Assembly (NCBI GenBank): GCA_001466705.2 | Contig: LATX02000165.1 | Span: forward strand, 124,001-188,000 | Source: Moniliophthora roreri | Taxonomy: Eukaryota; Basidiomycota; Agaricomycetes; Agaricales; Marasmiaceae | Direction: 5' to 3' | DNA length: 64,000 nt | Part shown: positions 45,821-58,900 of the stretch, one piece after another | Layout: every line of letters begins with the position of its first letter | Position numbering within the stretch: position 1 is the first letter of the stretch | Program-made: the position numbers and the translations under genes | The notes under the pieces: generated by a model | The model's database searches: none | Told to the model about the DNA's origin: nothing | What the model saw: the letters and a program-made list of their open reading frames with translations, nothing else

Positions 45821-46740
45821 GGGAGGAGGGAAAGTGGTGGCGGATGGAAAGAGGGAAGTTGGAACACGGAACGAGACCGGTCGAATGTAGCGACAGTGAG
45901 AATTATAATGAGAACCCGGAGACATGGGTTCGGGCCACCCGAAATAACGGTCAACGATGTCAAGAGCAACAAGAGTGATCCGGCAGCAGTGGGCCGCCTC
46001 TGGGAGAGTTGAAAAGAGGAGTAGGGAAGGGCTTGGGGAAGGGTGGAGAAGGATGAGAAAGTGGGGAAGCGGGAAAAAGGAAGAGGAGAGGCATATTTGA
46101 GGTTCTTCGGTCTCAGGGAAGAAGGTAGAAACTCAATAGGTGACTAAGCAACAGATGGTACAAACCAAGAGACACAGCCAACATTTGCTTTCTTTCAAGA
46201 CCTAGGTGGACAAGGACAAGGTACAGTTGTACATAAACTATGCTGTACAAGTAATTCATACACTGCGGAGTCAATGCGGATTGGTCGTAGGACGTTGCTG
46301 CAAAAAAAGTTGTTTTATTATCAGCCACCAAGAACGATAAGCCGTGACGTGACAGCGTGCCGATATGGTGGGTAACTTGCGATTCTCGGCTATAGAAACC
46401 AGAGTTTCTCCTGCGAATTTCGACCCACCCCAAATTTCGAATAATTTATTCCCTTCTCCCCTTGAAGCTTCATATCAAAAGCCCAAAGTACGGGTTAGCT
46501 CTCATTTCCTGTCATTTTTACCGGTAGAGTTACTTGGGTCGAGGTCGAGCCCTTGGAGGACTCTACCAATCCGGTACGGGCATTATGAAACCGGATAGTG
46601 TCCATTGTCATAGGCATGCTCTCAGCATGCGTCGTGTCAGCCGCTTGATGAAGGTGAACCAACATTCGTGAAATTAGGGTAGCCGATATGCTGTTGAGGT
46701 AAGATAGAGATCAATTCGGCATAGAGGAATCTCGGCGCTG
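45821..46740. other. Intergenic region
   Basis: Purine-rich sequence (GGGAAGGG, GAGGAGAGG) upstream of the F-box gene. No gene recognised. Confidence 0.4.
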
Positions 46741-46779
46741 GTGAGCGATCATATACTAGCCAGTCATGTATTCCACAGA

Positions 46780-47960
46780 ACCGCTCACCTCGGACTGCAC
46801 GGGACGAGGGGCCTTGATTATAGGGTGACAATGAGCGTACATCAGTGAGCTGCTGACAAGTTTAGCACTAGACAGTAGCCAGGTTAGCCAGCGACATGGC
46901 CCTGGAAAGAATGAACACCGAGTCAAAATGAAAGGACCGCCGTATCCTTGTGACTACTCACCCGAAGTACGCGGCACCTAGATAATACATTCTTTGGGTG
47001 AACATGACGAACTAAGACTTGGCAAGACCTACCTACCATCACGAATCAAAACAGACAGTAGAGGTATCTCCAGTGCCCTTCTTGCCCTGAACACTTTCCG
47101 AAGCGCCAGCAGGAATATCAGAGTATCGTAGGCGAACTCAACTACCCATGCGCCAGCCTTCTCTAGAAAATGCATCATGGTCGGTCGGGAATGGTGAGCG
47201 TCAAGGTAATCCATACTCACTGACGGCTCCACAATCACGGTAAAGCAATAAGTATAGATTCCATAGGATGGTAAAACAAAGAACTGTACCCACTCTTTAC
47301 TATCCAACTCACTACAACAAAACACCTCTCCCACTGAATTTGCCTTCTTGATAGAAGATGGAGAACTAGGAAAAGTTCAGCACACAAGGGCCAGGACTGT
47401 GTGCCTTGACTTACAGCAGCCAGGCCAATCAAGACTACCATCACAGTCACCATCGTCCATAACAATCGTTTGCTAGATCCGTAAATCGCGTATATACGGA
47501 GGGTCAAGATAAGTTTCAGCGAAATACTTAAGCAGTGTACATTCGTAAAATCGTCTGGACCACTCACTTTCGATCAGAATCTGTGCGAGCACAATGATAA
47601 GTATTCTGACTGTCTGGATGGCTTGGCAACTGGTACAAGTATGAGCACGTCAATCATGGGAAGTATATTCCCACTTACCTCGACTCTGGGGGTGTCCCGA
47701 TGAAGGAATACAGAAAGACGAGGTTACCGGTAGCCGTGAAGGTATCGGTTGAGGAAGAGAAGGGAATTGCGACTAATGCGTCTCTTTTACGTCCTCTCCG
47801 CCTTCGGCCTCCAGAAGTACTTGGTTTCCTGATCTAGAAGTGTGAAGGGTCAGCGGTCACTCTGAGTACTGAACAGTCGTCTACCCAAGGTGAGGAAATG
47901 GTCATAGTACAAGTACGCTGTCAGAAACTGTCAGCTACGCCATAGATAGACTTTGGGACG
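46780..47960 (-). CDS. DUF6533-type multi-pass membrane protein (borders approximate)
   Basis: Minus-strand pieces appear in the order typical of this Agaricomycete family: LYYDHFLTLG (~47910, the N-terminal DUF6533 motif), SLLFLNRYLHGY (~47755), AIQTVRILIIVLAQILI (~47600), LKLILTLRIYAIYGSSKRLL (~47500), TMVTVMVVLIGLAA (~47440), then WVVEFAYDTLIFLLALRKVF (~47130) and a final LLSVLIRDG / MSLANLAT (~47040 and ~46880). Several transmembrane helices are evident. Function of the family is unknown; a receptor-like topology has been suggested for it. I could not fix all introns, and one or two may not keep frame, so a pseudogene is possible. Confidence 0.55.
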
Positions 47961-49428
47961 GACTTGCCGCGCATAGGAGCGACACCAGCTGAGTTTGTCT
48001 GGAATCCAGCAAAAATTAATAAAAGGTGAGTTTGAGATTTGCGAAATTTGAGCCACTTACATCCTTTCCATCGCTTTCTAGACGTCTGGGGAACTGCGAA
48101 CGGGGAAGAGCGACGCCACGTCTGAAAAAATGCACGTGTGTATATGTGCATCTTCGGGAGCATTCACCCGCAATTCCTTAAAGCAAGTCCTTAGTGCTGG
48201 TCCACCGCCTCGTGGGCATCACGGACTACGGCATCCTAGCAGAGGTAAACATTCAAAGATTGTATGATATCAATACAGCTCACCACTATGGTCTCTAGGC
48301 ACGAAGGAAAATCAATCCGGATCACGTTAAAGGAATAGACGGATAGAGTATTGCCTTGTTGATCCCGACAGTTCTTCAGACATCGATCAGCAGTGCCAGT
48401 AGGACATTTAGCACTGTCATATTTGGTTTACTTACGAAAGTCTTGCAATCTCCGAAGGATCGTCGTAGATCTCGGAGAAATTTGGAGATAGAGTGTTCAT
48501 GGACAGATGTTGGACGCGTGCCTTTTGGAGAGATGCGCGGTTAAAAGTTTTGAAATCTAGTGTGCGACAAGCCTGGACGAGATGTGATGAATCTGTCGTA
48601 GAGGGCTGTCGGAGAGATAACAGCAGATCTATAAAATACAAGCGATAAGTATTGGCATGCGACCGTTTGCGATCTCTGTCGCAATTGATATAGCAGCTGC
48701 ATGCTTGAGGTCGGCTGCACGTCACAGGAGCTGCTCGAAGGAATCCAGTGAGTGCCTGGGGTTAAGTTGAAGGAGACCAACCATTACTTCCAGCCTCAAA
48801 TTGCTTTCGCTATGACTCGTTCCTTCCGCTGTGATTCATGCACGTCCCGAGAATGACTCATCCAGTTGTTTTAATTTTTCGATCAGGCCGAAAGGCTGGA
48901 GCGCTTGCGGTCTGCGAATAGCCTTTCTCGTCAGTACAATACAAGAGCTCGAATTAACATTGAGCTTAGCGTTGTGAACAATGTCGAATCGAGGCCCGTG
49001 CACGTAAACAAGTTTTTCGCACAGTGCACGTGTCATGACGACCGGCTCCGCAATGATGCCGCATGCTCCAACGCGTGCCACTTGACATGTTTCGACAGCG
49101 CCTATATTTCAGCACGATCGCCCGTTTGTCCTCTGTTCCTTCCTTTCCAAAACTTGACGAGTGAACGAACAAAGCATATCTCGAGTCTGCAAAAAAACCC
49201 AATCAAATTTAATATTCATATAATCTATCTCTATCCTCAACTATCACCATCGCCACCCCGACTAGTCCACCTGAAGTTTTCGAGGAAGGTCATCTATTTC
49301 ACCTATCTATTCTTCAGTTTCTAGGATCGTAGAATCTACAAAGACGAGTACACACTACACCACCTTTTAACCCTTCGGTTCCCAAACACCACTCCTGACG
49401 ACATTTTGGCTCCACGAAGTGACACGAA
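47961..49428. other. Intergenic region before the coiled-coil gene
   Basis: Only short overlapping frames. The 49100-49428 part is C/T-rich with CTATCACCATCGCCACC near 49245, consistent with a promoter and leader. Confidence 0.45.
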
Positions 49429-52400
49429 ATGGCACCGACGACATCTTACAAGAGCGCAAAAGCAAGAGGCGCGAAGAGGACATACATGGAACGTGAGTGA
49501 TTCGTACTCTTTGGCGTGAATTGTCGCTGACGATTGTCCTTTACAGGAGAAGTCGTCGCTCTTTACCAAGCCACTCACAACAAGCGTATTCGTTCAGTAC
49601 ACCAAAGTACCCTCAGAACATTAGGTGAGCTGCAAGCAATGAAATCGATCATCAGAGTTGAGCTGACGCGTAATCTGCAGTGAGGGACAATGCTGAGGCA
49701 AGGCATGATGTCCTTGGACCGCACTGGAAAAAGTTTAGCACCAAAGCCCTGAAACAACTCGTTCGTTACCGTTTACACATCCCATGGGCCAGGCTAATCT
49801 TGGCATATACTCACAGAAAGAGCGTGAGGTAATCGCACCTGATCCTAATCACACCGGAAAGGTTGTCTTTACGCCTAAAGGAAAGAGCATGTACGTTAAC
49901 CTGCAGTTTTTGTATTTGCAATTTCGCTTATAACTTGTTGCAGCATTTCTGACGCGCAGCGAGACCTGAACATTCGAGGAACACCCACAGTCGACCAAGA
50001 AGATCGACTGGCTCGTTACGTCGCTGCCGTGGTGAAAGGCAGAAGCAAGCGGGCAGGTTCTCGAATCACAGACTACCCACGTAAACGTCCTCGAAGGTCT
50101 GGCAAGACCAAGGCTGAGGTAAGTATTTAGCTCTCAGTTTGTTTTCGATCTCTTAGTCACATTCTCTAGCTGGAAGAGGAGCTCCGTCAGGCTAAGGAGG
50201 CTCTCCAGGAAGCTGAGAGCCAGATGTCCCGCTTGACTGTCGAGAATCTCCTTCGATCGACTTCACCGCTATCTGATCTTTCCGATGAAGAAGATGACGA
50301 AGAACAAGTCCGACCGGCACGTTCTAACGAGTCGAATGAGGATATCGATCGGTTCAAGAAGCTTATTATGCGGCTGCAGCAGGAACTGGCTGAAGCTAGA
50401 CATGCCTCTCCTTCCGTCTATCATGGAGATAGCCCCATGTATAGCGGGATGGTCAGTCCAGGTCCCCTCGGTGATGATGACGAAGACGAAGACGACGATG
50501 ACGCTGCCTATGTTCACCTAAACCTCTCTCTTGATGATGAAGAAGACGATGAAGATGAAGTGCGAACCCAGATCGATGACACCGATGCCGACCAAGGCAG
50601 ACTCGTCAAGTCTTTCCCTGACGTGCAAGTACTCTCTTCACCCTTCAATATACTGCAGATCTGACGGCTACCGTAGCCCCCGCACACCTCCGAGGATTCA
50701 ACAACAACGACCTGCCAGTACCTCGGGTCTCTTCCCACGACCTGCTAGTATTCCCGCTCGCTTTGGCGTACACGCGCCTATTCCACAACGACCACAACTC
50801 TTCCATGGTCTTACTCGAACCGAATCGGGCTCGTTCATTCATCCCGTCAGTAAGCGGCCCACCCCTTCACCCAGTTCACCCGGTCGTGATGAGGACATGA
50901 TCATGGATCCCGATGCAACCATGGTCGACGGAAACGTTGACCTTTTCCAAGGCGGTCAAAAGGAAGCTGCTGCCACCGCCGACGGGCAACAGCTGCCCAC
51001 CCCCGACACGACGCCTGAGCGTCCTGCCCTGCGTACAAACACGGAGAAGGACGAGAAGATCGCGGAGCTGCAGAGGGAGGTTGAAAGACTTGTAGGCAAG
51101 CAAAGTGAGGATCAGGCGAAGGTATGCTATTTCTGACTATATTACTCCACCGTACTGACGTAATTTTCAAAGATCATATCCTTATCGAGCGATTTGACCA
51201 CTCGAAATGCCGAGCTTCAAACCAAGATGTCCGAGATAGCAAGCCTCCTGGATACGCTATCCTTCAAGGAGACTCACATCACCGGACTCGAGGCCGAAAA
51301 CACCCGATTCAACGCAGAGATCCAAGCCAACCGGGTTCTTGTATCAGGACTTCAACTGCAGAATGGCAATTTGCAGTCGTCGAAAGCACAGGCCGAAACT
51401 CGCGTCACCGGACTTGAAATAGACAACGCTCGAGTTAGCGCCGAACTCCAGACCAAATCGTTTGAACTCGCTGGCCTGCAGGAACTGTTGTCATCCAAGG
51501 ATTCTCGTATCACCGCCCTGGAAGCAGAAGTCGCTGAGCTCACAGCTGAGCTTCAGACTTGCAATGGGTTACTCTCCGATCTGAGAACTCAGAACGATGA
51601 GTTACAGGCTGGCAAGTTGACAGCTGACGCTCGAGCTGTGGAGTTGGAAGGGCAGGTTGGGCGTCTATCCCAGGAGGCACTTCACGCAGAAGAGAAGGCG
51701 GAGCAGTTGACAGTACGACTCGGGGAGGCACTAGCTCAGGCTACTGCCAAGGAGGCATCCCTCGATCAGCAGATTGTCGCACTCACGACGGGGCTAAAGA
51801 ATGCTCAGAGTGATCTCGCAGCTCGCGTATCCGAACTACAGGCTACCGAGCAACAGCTTGCAAACAGCCTTTTGGAGAATGAGGAGGCGGAAGCACGGGT
51901 TCGTGAAGGTGAACAGCGAGAGGATGCTCTCCGAGCTGAGATTTCTGCCAAAGATGTGGAGAACCAGCAGCTTCAGGCTGAGGTTCAGACCTTGACCAAC
52001 CGCATCGTGGTGCTCGAGGCGGCCTTGGGAGAGGCTCAAGCTCAGTCTGCTGTTCTGGAGACGGACGTGCGAAACCAGACCGAAGTGACTGCAGGTCTTC
52101 GTGTGAAGTTGGACGGTGCCCGTGCTCAGCTTGACGTCGTTCAGGGACAACTGCAGGCTAGCGAGGATCAAGTTACACTGCTTAACCAGTTACTTGGTAT
52201 GGAGAAGGCTCGTGCTTCTGACGTGCAGCGTCAGAATGAGGAGTTGGAGAAGGGGAGGGCCCGTTTGGAAAGTCTCGCAGCGGACAATCTGTCTCGTGCT
52301 CAAGAGGCGGAACAAGAAGCGGACGAGCTGGGTGATCTGAATGAGAAACTCTTGGAGGACAACAGGAGGTTGAAAAGGATTGCTGATGAGTATGCTACGG

Positions 52401-52570
52401 AGAAGCTTAGGGAGGCGGACGCTGCTAGAGAAAGGGCTGCAGCTCTCAGCCGACAGGTGAGTGCCAGACGATTTCAATTTGAAATCGTGAGACTAATCAT
52501 CCCCGTGTAGTTGGCATCAGTGGAAGAACCAGAAGCGCCTCCTAGGAAGCGTCCCAGGTACACCATGTAA
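49429..52570 (+). CDS. Long coiled-coil protein with nuclear-type basic motifs
   Basis: Nine exons: 49429-49492, 49547-49624, 49681-49760, 49817-49890, 49944-50118, 50170 to about 50609, about 50659-51121, 51173-52456 and 52511-52570. All join in frame except the sixth-to-seventh junction, where the obvious donor at 50629 does not fit and a weak GT at 50610 does. The N-terminus is basic (KRAGSRITDYPRKRPRRSGK). An acidic stretch (DDDEDEDDDD-like, 50480-50570) and a Pro/Ser-rich linker follow, then about 430 residues of coiled coil with recurring ITGLEAENTRFNAEIQ / VTGLEIDNARVSAELQ / ITALEAEVAELTAELQ units. The end EAPPRKRPRYTM looks like a nuclear localisation signal. Family not recognised; a structural or chromatin-associated role would be inference. 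Confidence 0.8.
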
Positions 52571-52982
52571 ATGATCTTCTCGAAGAACCATTTTTTTTTT
52601 TTACTTTCTATCTTGGTCGATGTTGGGTCAATGCTGTTTCTTGGCTGTTCTACCACCGCGCTTTGACGCGGACTTATGACTTCTATGGACTTTATGCTTT
52701 ACCTATACCATATGTTGCCCTTGAATATCATGTATCCATACTTTCCAGATGTATATAAAATACTGCTCAATAGTACATAGTCGCCTCGATCCTCGTTTTA
52801 GAATTGAGAAACGACATCCGACATTGTTTGGTGTGGATGCCGCCGCCAAACAATATCGTGTTCGGTCGTAGTGGGGCAACCACGCGTTAACCACTGCTTC
52901 CATTTTCACTCTCTTCCCCCAACTGTTTCTTTCTTCATTCTGCTCCCTCTCAACTTATAAATTTTTTAAATTCAAATTCAAG
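52571..52982. other. Intergenic region
   Basis: 3' region of the coiled-coil gene and promoter of the Scd6-like gene. The leader before 52983 is C/T-rich (TTTCTTTCTTCATTCTGC). Confidence 0.5.
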
Positions 52983-54581
52983 ATGGCCCTCAGCTTTATA
53001 GGGTACGACACTTCTTCGACTGACACTTGGTTCCTGCTGTACTGACTCGGAGAAACGGAAAAAAAAAAACAGGAAACCAATCTCCCTAATTTCTCATTCG
53101 GATGTTCGTTATCGAGGTATACTTGCTGGGATAGACGCAGCAGCTTCAACGATTCAGCTGTCGAAAGGTGAGACTGGACCTGCCTTGGTCAATGAATGGA
53201 CATTGACATACATTCATCAACAGTCTTCTCGATGGGAACTGAGACTCGACGGTGAGCCATGTTTCTCTCATAAAACGCATTTTGAAATTTGGAGTGGCAT
53301 TGGATGGGTGTGACGAGGTGTAGAAGTCGCGTGTATGTTTGGGAGACTGAACAACTTCTGGGGCTGATCCGAGACGCAGTCGAAAGGACATGGAAGACAG
53401 TGTGTTTTCTTATGGCTTTTTCCAGCTCTTGTCACTGCAATGGCTTGCGTCTGCACCTTTTCTAAAAAAATTCATTTCATCATCTTCCTTTGTTCTCGGA
53501 ACGCCCGCATACTGACTCGTTCCTTTCAGGCCAGCATCAGAATACATCCCTCCAGTAGCAGATCCATACGAATACATCATCTTCCGCGCTTCAGAAGTGA
53601 AGGACCTAGCCGTCGAGGAACCCACTCCGCAACCACCCGTACGAAACGTGCATGACGACCCGGCTGTAATCGGGGTGAGTAACCTTGCAATGTGCAAGTT
53701 TTCATCCAAGTGACGTGAATGATATATAGGCGAGCGCACCATCACAAGCACCGCAAGCAGCGTACTCACCGTACGTTGGTGCACAGGTACCCAATCCTGC
53801 AGCAGCAGTGGCGGCTGCAGCCTACGCTCAGCAGCAACAGCAACAGCAGCAGGCCCAGCAGCAGCGCGCAGCACAACAAGCCCAAATTCCACCTCGGCAG
53901 CAACAACCAACTGCAGCCCAAGTAGTTGCTGGTGCTGCTGGCAATGCACCACGAGCTCAGCCACCCCGACGCAATAACGCCGGCAACATCCAAACTGCTG
54001 CCGCTTCGCTCGAAACTGTCGAACGCGCACTTGGCGATCTCAGAGTGTCCAATGCCAACGCCGCTCGTGGGGGTGCAGGGGGTCGTCGAGGCAACCACGC
54101 CGGACCCAAGCCCATCTCAGTTCCCAACACCGATTTCGACTTTGAGAGCAGTAACGCTCGATTTGATAAACGAGCTTTGGGTGCCAGCGCAAAGGGAGGA
54201 GCAGAATCAGATGTAGAGACGAACCCTAGTGATAATGAAGAAGGCAAGGAGAAGGACAAGGGCAAGGTTCGGGAGAGTACAGCGTATCACCCTCAAAAGT
54301 CATTCTTTGATGAGCTTACCCCTGGGCCTGCTGAGTCTCGTGGTGGAGGCCGCGGTGGTAGACGGGGTGGTGGACCTGGTGGTCGTAACAGGCGTGAAGA
54401 AGAGAGGGAAAGGAATTTTGCTACCTTTGGAGAAGCTGGAGGTGTTGGTCTTATGGGTCCTGGTGCTTACGTTGGCGGTTGGGGTGGCTATGGAAGGAGA
54501 GGTGGACGTGGCGGAGGCGTGCGTGGTGGACGAGGACGCGGACGAGGAGGTAGTGCTCCTGTTGGCGTGGGTGCTGGGTGA
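52983..54581 (+). CDS. SCD6: Scd6/Lsm14-family mRNP protein
   Basis: Translation repressor and decapping activator that acts in P-bodies. Five exons keep frame: 52983-53002, 53073-53167, 53224-53251 (28 bases), 53530-53674 and 53730-54581, giving 379 residues. The LSm domain is at residues 1-80: FIGKPISLISHSDVRYRGIL, AAASTIQLSKVFSMGTE, then EYIIFRASEVKDL. A Gln/Ala-rich linker follows (AYAQQQQQQQQAQQQ). Then come the DFDF box (NTDFDFESSNARFDK), an FFD-type box (YHPQKSFFDELTP), a TFG-type box (RNFATFGEAG) and a C-terminal RGG region (GRGGRRGGGPGG). All family parts are present and in order, so this gene is almost certainly functional. Confidence 0.95.
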
Positions 54582-54788
54582 GCGTGTTCGTCCGACAACA
54601 TTGAATGCTTTGTAGTCAGTCTACTTAAATGAAACTGTACTGTGAGATTTCTGAATTGTCAGTTATGATTCATAAAGACTAGTCACTGGTGTTAGGTGGG
54701 CTGTTACACTACCAGCCCGGCAATGGACGTCATCAGTACGTGCTAGATTTTACGCCAGCCGTACATTGTGTGTCCAGCGTACATTATG
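54582..54788. other. 3' region of the Scd6-like gene
   Basis: Short spacer before the dispersed repeat. No gene seen. Confidence 0.4.
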
Positions 54789-54930
54789 CACGTGACTGGA
54801 CCCTGAAGGAAAATGCTACAGCTCTAAATTGGCATCCCCGGCCCTTTCCAGTGTCAAATTCAGCACCAAACAGTAGATTTCACTTCCAGAAGGGTGACTC
54901 CAACTACAGGGAGGAGGGAACATCAATGGA
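54789..54930 (+). repeat. Dispersed repeat shared with 14428-14590
   Basis: CACGTGACTGGACCCTGAAG, ATGCTACAGCTC, TTGGCATCCCCGGCCC. It marks the end of the gene-rich, CpG-normal DNA. Confidence 0.65.
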
Positions 54931-55966
54931 TGAATAAAATAATTTTCTTCTTCCTTGTGTCACAGCACAAGATTATAAATTACACAACATGGATAATGTG
55001 TCATATTTCTGGAATATCTTGAGTTTTCCTTGAATTACCAGAATCTTGAATTATCCTGGCTGGATAATCTGAGGGCACAAATTATCAGACTGATTTTGGG
55101 GACTTGGAGAAAAATTTTGAGGACCATCTGGGCTTATGATATGACTCATTGCCTCTTGCTTCCTGCCACATCACTGCATCAACAACTCAGCACACGGCTG
55201 GCCACTGTCTGCTGCTTCATTGGCACTATTCCCCAATCCTTTGCTCTTGGAATGTATTTTTACTTCATCAAGATTCAGAAGCATGACCTCTATGCAAGAT
55301 TCTCCTTCAAGACCTAGGTTTGTATTGGACACTATTCATTCTGAGTGAGTCATGCATCATCTATGGTCTGCCTACAATGCTAATCTTTATATATCTCATA
55401 CAGATCCCATTTCTCTTGTCATCATTTCATTGCTTTCATCTGAGAGACTCTTGTGCCTGCATCTGCACTTTTGAGCTCTTGTCTGCCGCTTGAAATCATG
55501 TGGTATGCATGGTCTTTGCTTCTACATTTTTCTTATAGCTCATGTTCCTTTATATATTAGATGTTGCCTATGTGTCATGACCTTACCTACATGCATGTCA
55601 GATCTCAGGAGTTAGAGCTTGGGTTTGTAGTTGTAGCTTATTGCAGTGTGTATATAGTCTGATGGTCACAATATATCTTTTATTTGACTTCTATACTATT
55701 GTTGCAAGGAGAGCCAATAAAGAGAACCAGAGAGGGTCCAGCTGCTAGCAGTGTGCTAGGCCTGGGCACATGTGCAATGATAGTGTGAGGAAAATATATT
55801 GATATTCCCAGTGTATTCTACAGATAATGTCCAGAATAGTGAACAATTATGGTAGATTATCTGAGCCAGGAAATCAGATGGTATTTTTGGGATAATGTAC
55901 TGAAAACTCATAATTTTCTGTAGATTTTCTATGTCATGTAATCTATGGTCTTGTGCTGTGTGTGTA

Positions 55967-58900
55967 CAGTTGTGGACAATCAAACACATCACCTTCTATT
56001 CTGGGCAAACTAGAGTTTTTAAGGCCAAAATAATATCAGATTCAAACTCAGAGAGGCTGAAAATGTTGAAGAAAACAACCTCTGAAGTTTTTCCCATGGG
56101 TTTTTATGGCCACCAAATTTTTTGCCATTTTCAATAACTATCTACCAACCACTAGCCAAGTATCTATAGGCACAACACTGCCTCCAGTGCCGTGTATGCT
56201 GATGCAGACACTATACAATGTCCACATTGCTTTTTGACTGCCCATGCTGCTGCCTTTCCAGTCAAACTCTTCCAGCAAGCATCTATGAACTGCCATGACC
56301 AATTGACAAACCTCCAAATTACCCCTATAGGGCAAGCATTGAGACACTCAAGCATGGCATCCTTAGCTTCTTGAAAGGACTTCTTTGAGATTTCCTAGTA
56401 ATGGTACTTAACCCAACTCCAGCACTAGTGAAAAATCATCAGTGATGAATAAATCCTTTGAGGTTTCACTCACTATTTCTATTGGGTTGAGTTCACAGTG
56501 GAACTTTGGTAAGAAGATACAGTAATGTCCCACCTGCTCAATTTTGATTTCCAAGAGTGATTTCTAATTCAGGAAGTCATCCTGTTTGCTGAGAAGTCAT
56601 GCCATGCAGCATTTGTCATTCTTGAAAGGACAGACTGGCTTGCACTTGGCACACATATTCTTGACATCAAACTCTCTCTCTTCAAGTACCTGTTTAAGTC
56701 TCTTGGCTTCTCCACTTTCAGTTGTCATCTTTTGCACCTTGCTATGAAACTGGGGATCAGAGTTAGAGTCTGGAATAATCATGTCTTTCTGCTTGCACTG
56801 GGCACCACCATTTGTCTTGTTCATGTCAAATGCATGCAGGGCATCTGGGCCCAAGGCTGCATGAGCAGAAGACTGGTCAAAGACAAATAAAGCCTGACAA
56901 CCTGAGTGTGCCTCCTTGAAGACTTTAATTGCTTTGTCAACTTGCTTTAGGAGCTGCTTGTGATTCCACCACTTATCTCCATTAGACCCTGGATAGATGA
57001 TCTCCCAGGCCTCTGCCTTGACAGTTTCATCAGGATTCCAGACAACAAGACACCCATCAATCTTGTTAATGAAGTCAGAATCATGGATGAGTTGTCCATG
57101 ACTCTTCTTCATTAGGATCTGTTGGCTGGGACCCAACCTGTGCAATAATAAGTAAAAACATATGAAATGATAGCAATTTCCCTTACCATGCATGTGAGAC
57201 AGTGTCAAAGGCATGTGCCAATGACTCATCTTGAAAATTTGCAATTACCTCCATCTCTCCAGGTAAAAGATTGGGTGGAATTTCTTTCAGCTTCTTAGAA
57301 GAATCTGGATCAGGAATAAATTTCCTCATTTATTAGAAGAAACTTCTCTATCAAGTATTTCTCCATGTCTGGACATTCATGACCATCCATGTAAACACCT
57401 TTCTTGAGATGAGTTAGCTGCTGACCAAGAGCTAAGAGCCATTGGCATGCAGTGTGCTCACACAAAGGCCATTTCAACTTAATGCTGAGTTTTGGAAGAA
57501 TAGCTGTGTTCAGAGCATCTCTGAAGCAATGTGGAGTCACTTCTCCCACTGTTTGCTCTGTCAACGAACCATAATAGCTCATTTGTAGTGTCTCATCCAA
57601 CAATAGCATGCATCTCTTCCTTGCACCTTCATGATGCTCCTTTGGCAACTGCTCATACAGCTGATAGTGGTGAGCCAATGCCTGAATCCACTGTGCAAAC
57701 CATTTATCATTGGACCCATCTCAATGATGCTATTGGCAAGCAACTTCCTCACTTGTGACAGTGATATTAACACCTTTCAGGTGCAGGTTGGCAAAGTTTC
57801 AGAGGATGAGAAGCTGGTTGAATTGGGAAAGGGGTAAGGATTTATGTTTCTTCAAATCTTCTACAATCTGGTCTCTTAAGATGTCCCAACCACAGATATT
57901 GGCCTCTTGCCTTGGCTTGAATCTTGAAGACAACCAGGCTTCCTCAATTTCTCTCTCTAACTCCCATTCCTCTTTATCTTCGACATCTCTCAGCACATCA
58001 ACACCAATTGCTGGCTCCAGATCCAATTCCTCACAAGAATGCGCAACATCCAGATTACAACTTGAGGCTCTAGAGACATTTTCTCTGTCTTCACCAGCAC
58101 TACTAGAAGCCTCTGAGAGGTTGTTGACATCAATGATTTGGCACACATTGGAAGATGTATTGGACAAGGAGAGTGGTGTGGGGTTAAAGTACATGTTGAG
58201 GTTTGTCTGCCTTCTAATTTCCTTTTGATAGCGACATTGAGTTTGTTCAGATTTCAATGTGACATCTGGGCTCTTCTTGTACTCCTTTGGTCAGCCTGTG
58301 AAGAGTTAGAAGATGAAAGAAGATGGAAACACAACTTTACCTCCTTTCAATCTCTTTTTTTGACACTGCCTCTCAGCTTGAACATGCACTGGAACCCAGT
58401 CTTTATCATCTTCCAGCACCTTGGCAAGTTTTGCCAACTTCTTCAACAACTTCTTCAACAACTTTTCATCTGCAAGCTCTTTGTCCCAGTCTTTGTCTTC
58501 CCAGTACTCTTCTTCATCAATCTCTTCAGCCTGTTCATCTGTAGCAACCAAATCTGGTTCAGACAGTGCAAACCAGTCCATCTCATCCAGATCACCACAT
58601 TCCTTAGCCAGTCTCATAAGATCATTCTCTGCAGAGATATCATTGTCAACATCTTCAATTGTCAACTCTGGTCTTCTTTACATGTTTATCTTTGTCAGTC
58701 AGAACTGGTGAGAGCAGTCTCTTCTGGTTTTGCAAACCACTAATATTATGCCTGTTATGTGCCTTCTTTGCTGGCCTTCCACCCTTGTTCTTGCCTCTGG
58801 CCATAGTTTAAGGAAAGTGTGAAAAGGGAGGAAAATTGGAGCTCAATTATGTAAGGAACAGCTTAATAAAAATATTTTCAGAGATCAAACACCACTCATC

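Noticed and set aside
53410..54265. Antisense frames opposite the Scd6-like gene
   Set aside because: Produced by the CAG-rich and GGN-rich coding strand. The sense gene has all family motifs.
58138..58743. 201-codon plus-strand frame opposite the transposase N-terminus
   Set aside because: Mirror of an acidic coding strand (Asp/Glu codons read as Ser/Phe/Leu). The minus strand starts with a recognisable transposase N-terminus.
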